Assembly (NCBI GenBank): GCA_022791255.1
Contig: JAAVYR010000007.1
Coordinates: forward strand, 1-64,000
Direction of reading: 5' to 3'
Origin: Peptococcaceae bacterium
GTDB taxonomy: Bacteria; Bacillota; Dehalobacteriia; UBA4068; JAAVYR01
DNA length: 64,000 bases
In this document: positions 59,175 through 64,000 of the stretch, piece after piece
How positions within the stretch are numbered: position 1 is the first letter of the stretch
How the letters are laid out: the number at the start of each line of letters is the position of its first letter
Notes under the pieces: generated by a model
Database searches by the model: none
What the model was told of the DNA's origin: nothing
What the model saw: only the letters and a program-made list of their open reading frames with translations
Position numbers and translations under genes: made by a program

Positions 59175-59369
59175 CCCTCTTTTCGCCCAATTAGGTCCAT
59201 TTGACTAGCGTTTTTCCTTGCTATTATAGGCAGAACATGGTATTTTATAAAGGTATACGATACAATATCATTTTCTATGTTTTTGGAGAAAAAAACAGGA
59301 ATAAACTGTTTTTTTACGAATTATATTATGTTAATCTAAATTTTTTATATAAAATCATCGGGGGAATTT

Positions 59370-60140
59370 ATGTTAACCGAGATTGATGGAGTAAGGCTAA
59401 ATTATCATGTATCAGGGCAGGGCTATCCGGTAGTGTTGCTCCATGGTTGGGGTGGCAGCATTGCTTCCTTTGCGCCTGTTCATGCGCACTTGGAAAAAGA
59501 TTTTACTGTCTACTCTTTGGATATGCCAGGTTTTGGGGAGAGTCCGGAACCGCCATGTCCCTGGGGAACAGTGGAATATGCAGCGCTAGTGGAGAAGTTT
59601 TTACAGCAACAAGGCATTGAAAAACCAATCTTAGTGGGACACTCCTTTGGAGGGCGGCTGACCATCCGTTTGGCTGCAAAGGGTATCCCGAAAAAGATTA
59701 TTTTAGTGGATGCTGCAGGTATTCCGCCTCATCGTAGCATGGGATATTATTTCCGGGTGTACCGCTTTAAGGCGTTAAAAGGCGTCCTATCTCTACCGGG
59801 ATTGCACTTGATAAAACCGAAAGTATTAGATTGGTATCGTAATAAATACGGTTCTAGCGATTATAAGGATACCAGTGGGGTGATGCGTGGTTCTTTTATC
59901 AAGGTTGTCAATGAGGACTTGCGGCCGTTACTACCACAAATCAAAGCGTCGGCACTTTTAATCTGGGGGGACCAGGATACGGCGACGCCTTTGTCAGATG
60001 GCAAGCTTATGGAAATGGAAATCCCTGATAGTGGTTTAGTGGTTTTAAAGAATACAGGGCATTTCTCCTATCTGGAAAAATTAGGAGAGTTTCTTCTCAT
60101 CATCGATAGTTTTTTGCAAAAAGAAAGAGAGGCTAAGTAA
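59370..60140 (+). CDS. Alpha/beta-fold hydrolase
   Basis: VVLLHGWGGSIASFAPV; ILVGHSFGGRLTIRLA (GHSFGG nucleophile elbow); IWGDQDTATPLSD; NTGHFSYLE. Confidence 0.94.
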   Translation: MLTEIDGVRLNYHVSGQGYPVVLLHGWGGSIASFAPVHAHLEKDFTVYSLDMPGFGESPEPPCPWGTVEYAALVEKFLQQQGIEKPILVGHSFGGRLTIRLAAKGIPKKIILVDAAGIPPHRSMGYYFRVYRFKALKGVLSLPGLHLIKPKVLDWYRNKYGSSDYKDTSGVMRGSFIKVVNEDLRPLLPQIKASALLIWGDQDTATPLSDGKLMEMEIPDSGLVVLKNTGHFSYLEKLGEFLLIIDSFLQKEREAK

Positions 60141-61736
60141 ATGGAATTGCTTCTTTTGGGGCTTATCTTTTTAACATATCATTTATATACAGGGAAAAAG
60201 TTGATTTACGGTATTCACATGCTCCAGCAAAATTCTTATATGAATGGTCGCTATTATCGTTGGTTAAAGGTTAATAAAAAACAGTTGTTTACCTGGCCGG
60301 CTCTATTGCTATTGTTGCCGATTGTTGGCGTCTGGGTAGAAAAACAGTTTGGAGTTGATTATTTATCCTTGGGTAGTGTAGCCTTGGTTTATGGGGTGAT
60401 GGGGTTTGTTTATCATCGTCCGGCAGAGAAGAAAAAGCTGGTTTATACACCAAGAGTGAAACGACTCATTGCCATGACCTTTCTTCTGTTGACGGTCTTT
60501 ACTTTGTTCTGTCTTTTGGTATTCATGGTTCACTATATTACCCTTGCTATTTTGCTGTTGGCTGCTTTGCATGTAGGATATTTTCTCTTTGTTCTTTGCG
60601 GCAATGCTGTTATGCAGCCAGTAGAAGACCATATTAATCTGGGCTATTTTAAAGATGCACAGAAAATCGTCAATAGCTTACCAAACTTGACCCGCATTGG
60701 GTTAACCGGAAGCTTTGGGAAAACCAGCAGCAAGTTTATTTTGGGGCAACTATTAGAGCAGCAGTTTAATGTGTTGGTCTCCCCGGAAAGCTATAATACG
60801 CCGATGGGCTTAACCCGTGTGATCCGGGAGCGGCTCCGTCCTACTAATGATATTTTTGTGGGAGAGATGGGCGCAAAGCGGCCGGGAGATATTGAAGAAC
60901 TTTGTCAATTGGTAAATCCTCAAATCGGTATTATCACGGCCATTGGGGAACAGCACTTGGAAACCTTTGGCGACTTGGAAACCATTAAAAAGACAAAGTT
61001 TGAGTTAGTAGATTATTTGCCTGCAGATGGGCTGGCTATCCTCAATGGCGATGATGAAAATATCGTTTCCATGCTGGGAACGGTAACTTGTCCCTATGTG
61101 CTTTATGGTATCACGGGAGAAAATCTGACTTATCGGGCCTGGGACATTCGCTTTACTGGGCAAGGGATGAGTTTTATGGTGAATAATAAAGCGGGAGAAA
61201 CCTGTACCATTACGACGAAATTATTAGGCCGACATAATGTATATAATATTTTAGCAGCGGTAGCTTGTGGGGATTATCTGGGTATGCCTCTTACCAAAAT
61301 CGCCCAAGGGGTAAAACGGGTAGAGCCTATCCCTCACCGGCTGGAAATCAAACGCTATGCGGCAAACTTTATCACCATTGATGACGCCTTCAACTCTAAT
61401 CCTGTGGGCTCTAAATCTGCTTTAGAGGTATTGGGGCTGATGGAAGGTAACAAGAAAATTATCATCACTCCAGGCATGGTAGAGCTAGGTGACCGTGAAT
61501 ATGAGTTAAATAAAGAGTTTGCTAAAGAATGTGCCAACGTATGCGATTATATTATCTTAGTCGGGAAGAACCATTCTCAGCCATTACAAGATGGTTTGGC
61601 AGAAATCAATCTGCCAGCAGAGCGGTATTTCGTTGCTGCAGATTTAACAGAAGCTGTCCATAAGCTAGCGGAGATTGTGGGTACAGGGGATGTCGTCCTC
61701 TATGAAAATGATTTACCGGATACTTATAACGAATAG
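60141..61736 (+). CDS. Membrane-anchored Mur ligase-family protein (MurF-like)
   Basis: About five N-terminal TM segments, then GLTGSFGKTSSKFILGQLL (P-loop), LGRHNVYNILAAVACG, TIDDAFNSNPVGSKSALEVLGLMEGNKKIIITPGMVELG; starts at the base after the hydrolase stop. Confidence 0.88.
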   Translation: MELLLLGLIFLTYHLYTGKKLIYGIHMLQQNSYMNGRYYRWLKVNKKQLFTWPALLLLLPIVGVWVEKQFGVDYLSLGSVALVYGVMGFVYHRPAEKKKLVYTPRVKRLIAMTFLLLTVFTLFCLLVFMVHYITLAILLLAALHVGYFLFVLCGNAVMQPVEDHINLGYFKDAQKIVNSLPNLTRIGLTGSFGKTSSKFILGQLLEQQFNVLVSPESYNTPMGLTRVIRERLRPTNDIFVGEMGAKRPGDIEELCQLVNPQIGIITAIGEQHLETFGDLETIKKTKFELVDYLPADGLAILNGDDENIVSMLGTVTCPYVLYGITGENLTYRAWDIRFTGQGMSFMVNNKAGETCTITTKLLGRHNVYNILAAVACGDYLGMPLTKIAQGVKRVEPIPHRLEIKRYAANFITIDDAFNSNPVGSKSALEVLGLMEGNKKIIITPGMVELGDREYELNKEFAKECANVCDYIILVGKNHSQPLQDGLAEINLPAERYFVAADLTEAVHKLAEIVGTGDVVLYENDLPDTYNE

Positions 61737-61878
61737 GATATGTTATTGTTGCCCGGTGCTTCGGCTGATAGATAAGAGGATGCTGGGAAAAAGAGAAAAA
61801 GTTTGTTATAATAATGACAAAGGTCTTATCAACTCGTTTTCTTGTTAGGGCGTTATGAAAAACCGAGGAGGGTGTTTT

Positions 61879-63072
61879 ATGCAGAAAATAAGAGTCGGGG
61901 TAATCTTTGGTGGGAAATCTGTGGAGCATGAAATCTCTATTGTTTCTGCACTGCAGGCAATGGCTGCGCTAGATCAGGAAAAATACAGCGTAACGCCTAT
62001 TTATATAACTAAAGAGGGTGTTTGGTATACGGGGGAAAGGCTAACGGATATCGAAGCCTATCGCAAGTTGCCTGAGTTACTGGCTACTTGTCAGAAAATT
62101 GTTCCTGCTGTCAACAGTGATGAGCGGCAATATTATATCCCAAAGCAAGGGATGTTTGCTAAATGGCTCCAAGAGCAAATTGATGTCATGTTGCCAGTGT
62201 TCCATGGTTCTCATGGGGAAGATGGCTGTGTGCAGGGACTGTTTGAGCTGATGAATATTCCTTATGCCGGTCCTGGCGTCCTAGGGGCAGCTGTCGGTAT
62301 GGATAAAATCATGATGAAAGCCGTCCTAAAAGACGCGGGGCTTCCTATTGTGCCTTATGTCTGGTTTACCGGATATCGTTGGGTAGAATATCAGGACGCT
62401 GTTATTGATGAAATCGAAAAAGAACTAGGGTATCCTGTTATTGTAAAACCGGCTAACTTAGGTTCTAGCATTGGCATTGGCAAGGCAGATACGAGAGAAC
62501 AGCTGATAGAAGCCATTGACTTAGCAGCTGGTTTTAGCAGCCGTATCGTCATCGAAAAAATGGTCGAAAGCCTGCGTGAAATCAATTGCTCTGTATTAGG
62601 CGATGTAGAGTATGCGGAAGCTTCTGTCTGTGAGGAACCAGTGGCAGCAAAGGATATCCTGACCTATGCAGATAAATATATGAAGGATAGTGCGACCAAA
62701 GCTGGGGATAGCAAGGGAATGGCTAGCCTTTCCCGGCAAATCCCTGCCAATATTGGGGAAGAACTAACTCAGCAGGTGCAAGACTATGCTAAGAAAGCCT
62801 TTATTGCCTTAGATGGTTCCGGGGTGAGTCGTATTGACTTTTTATTAAATGGTAGCACGGGGCAAGTATATGTCAATGAAATCAACACCATCCCGGGGTC
62901 GTTATCTTTTTACTTATGGCAAGCTACCGGCAGAGACTTTAGCAGGTTGATGGATAAATTGATTGAATTGGCGCTGAAGAGAAATCGTGAGAAAAACCGC
63001 TTAACCTACTCTTATGATGGCAATATCTTAGCCGGTGGAAACTTCGGCGGGCTAAAGGGAACCAAAAAATAA
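61879..63072 (+). CDS. ddl: D-alanine--D-alanine ligase
   Basis: KIRVGVIFGGKSVEHEISIVSALQAM; PVFHGSHGEDGCVQGLFELMNIPYAGPGVLGAAVGMDK; YVNEINTIPGS; start ATG 61879. Confidence 0.96.
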   Translation: MQKIRVGVIFGGKSVEHEISIVSALQAMAALDQEKYSVTPIYITKEGVWYTGERLTDIEAYRKLPELLATCQKIVPAVNSDERQYYIPKQGMFAKWLQEQIDVMLPVFHGSHGEDGCVQGLFELMNIPYAGPGVLGAAVGMDKIMMKAVLKDAGLPIVPYVWFTGYRWVEYQDAVIDEIEKELGYPVIVKPANLGSSIGIGKADTREQLIEAIDLAAGFSSRIVIEKMVESLREINCSVLGDVEYAEASVCEEPVAAKDILTYADKYMKDSATKAGDSKGMASLSRQIPANIGEELTQQVQDYAKKAFIALDGSGVSRIDFLLNGSTGQVYVNEINTIPGSLSFYLWQATGRDFSRLMDKLIELALKRNREKNRLTYSYDGNILAGGNFGGLKGTKK

Positions 63073-63082
63073 AATAAACATA

Positions 63083-63121
63083 AAAAATACTGGTTATTGG
63101 GAAAAATAGCCAGTATTTTCT
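63083..63121 (+). terminator. Terminator after ddl
   Basis: AAAATACTGG...CCAGTATTTTcTTTT hairpin. Confidence 0.75.
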
Positions 63122-63269
63122 TTTATCTCTTGCCTTAAAATGGCGTTGACTGCATAGGGAAAAATCATGAAATCGGAAGAAAAGAAATAGATTAAATATT
63201 GACAAACCTAAGGGAACGGCATAAACTACCATATTGTGTAAGATTTTAAAATATGAAGGAGTCATAGCC

Positions 63270-64000
63270 ATGTCTATTCCCCATCTATTGGCGCTGCATT
63301 CTCTTGCCGGTATGAACAATGAGCGTCTGCGGAAGATTATGGATTACTATACAGACCCTGTGCTTGCCTGGGAGGATAGTCGGAATTGGGCTGGGGTGCC
63401 TGGGCTTGGTAAGGAAGCAGCGCTTCATCTGGATTTAGCTAAGCGAGAGCTGGACTTTGATGACACTTATGAGCGTTTTTTGCAGCTGGAGGGAAATCTC
63501 GTATCTATTTATGATGAGGATTATCCAGAGCTATTGAGACATATTTATGAGGCGCCGGTAATTTTATATTACAAGGGGACCTTGCCAAGAGAAGAACAGC
63601 TTTCGGTGGCTATGGTAGGAACCAGGCATTCTACAGCTTATGGCCGTATGGTGGCAGAGGATTTAGCAAAGGACTTGGCCCGTCATGGTGTATGGGTTAT
63701 TAGTGGCATGGCTCGGGGCATTGACGCTTGCTGTCATCAAGGTGCTCTAGATGGCAAAGGTAAAACCATTGCGGTGCTTGGCAGTGGATTAGATGTTATT
63801 TACCCAAAAGAAAATACAGATTTGTATTATAATATAGTAGAAAACGGGTGCGTTATTAGCGAGTTTCCTTTGGGGACGACGCCGCTGCCGCGGAATTTCC
63901 CAGTGCGAAACCGTATCATTAGTGGCTTAGCGCAGGGTGTTGTCGTGGTAGAAGCAGCAGAGAAGAGTGGCACTTTGATTACGGTAGACTATGGTATGGA
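63270..64000 (+). CDS. dprA: DNA processing protein DprA (3' truncated by window edge)
   Basis: Translated MSIPHLLALHSLAGMNNERL...VAMVGTRHSTAYGRMVAEDLAKDLARHGVWVISGMARGIDACCHQGALDGKGKTIAVLGSGLDVIYPKEN...ISEFPLGTTPLPRNFPVRNRIISGLAQGVVVVEAAEKSGTLIT. Confidence 0.96.
   Translation, partial: MSIPHLLALHSLAGMNNERLRKIMDYYTDPVLAWEDSRNWAGVPGLGKEAALHLDLAKRELDFDDTYERFLQLEGNLVSIYDEDYPELLRHIYEAPVILYYKGTLPREEQLSVAMVGTRHSTAYGRMVAEDLAKDLARHGVWVISGMARGIDACCHQGALDGKGKTIAVLGSGLDVIYPKENTDLYYNIVENGCVISEFPLGTTPLPRNFPVRNRIISGLAQGVVVVEAAEKSGTLITVDYGM

Overview
This 64-kb window is almost entirely chromosomal housekeeping sequence. The gene content and order suggest a diderm Firmicute (Negativicutes-like; this is inference from synteny, a MinCDE system and SLH proteins, not tested). 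Recognisable blocks are: tRNA clusters; tig-clpP-clpX-lon-engB; a DtxR-family regulator divergent from feoA-feoA-feoB plus a small Cys-rich FeoB-associated ORF missing from the ORF track; a T-box-controlled valS followed by folC and maf; mreBCD-mrdA-minCDE-rodA; radical SAM/DUF2344/rng-rplU-rpmA-obgE-yhbY-nadD-yqeK-rsfS; ppa; a ytrABC-like GntR/ABC operon; a lactate permease with a 60-aa partner; comM; a polysaccharide deacetylase; an alpha/beta hydrolase, membrane Mur-ligase and ddl trio; and a truncated dprA. I saw no CRISPR array, prophage, IS element or rRNA. The most interesting leads are: (1) a membrane-anchored MurF-like ligase that lacks the canonical N-terminal substrate domain and sits between a hydrolase and ddl; (2) a MinC reduced to its C-terminal domain; (3) a SpoIVFA-like LytM protein with no catalytic residues and no SpoIVFB neighbour; (4) a two-TM microprotein translationally paired with the lactate permease; and (5) several palindromic operator candidates placed precisely against promoters (feo, lon, ytrA-like, hxlR-like, XRE/SLH, lctP).
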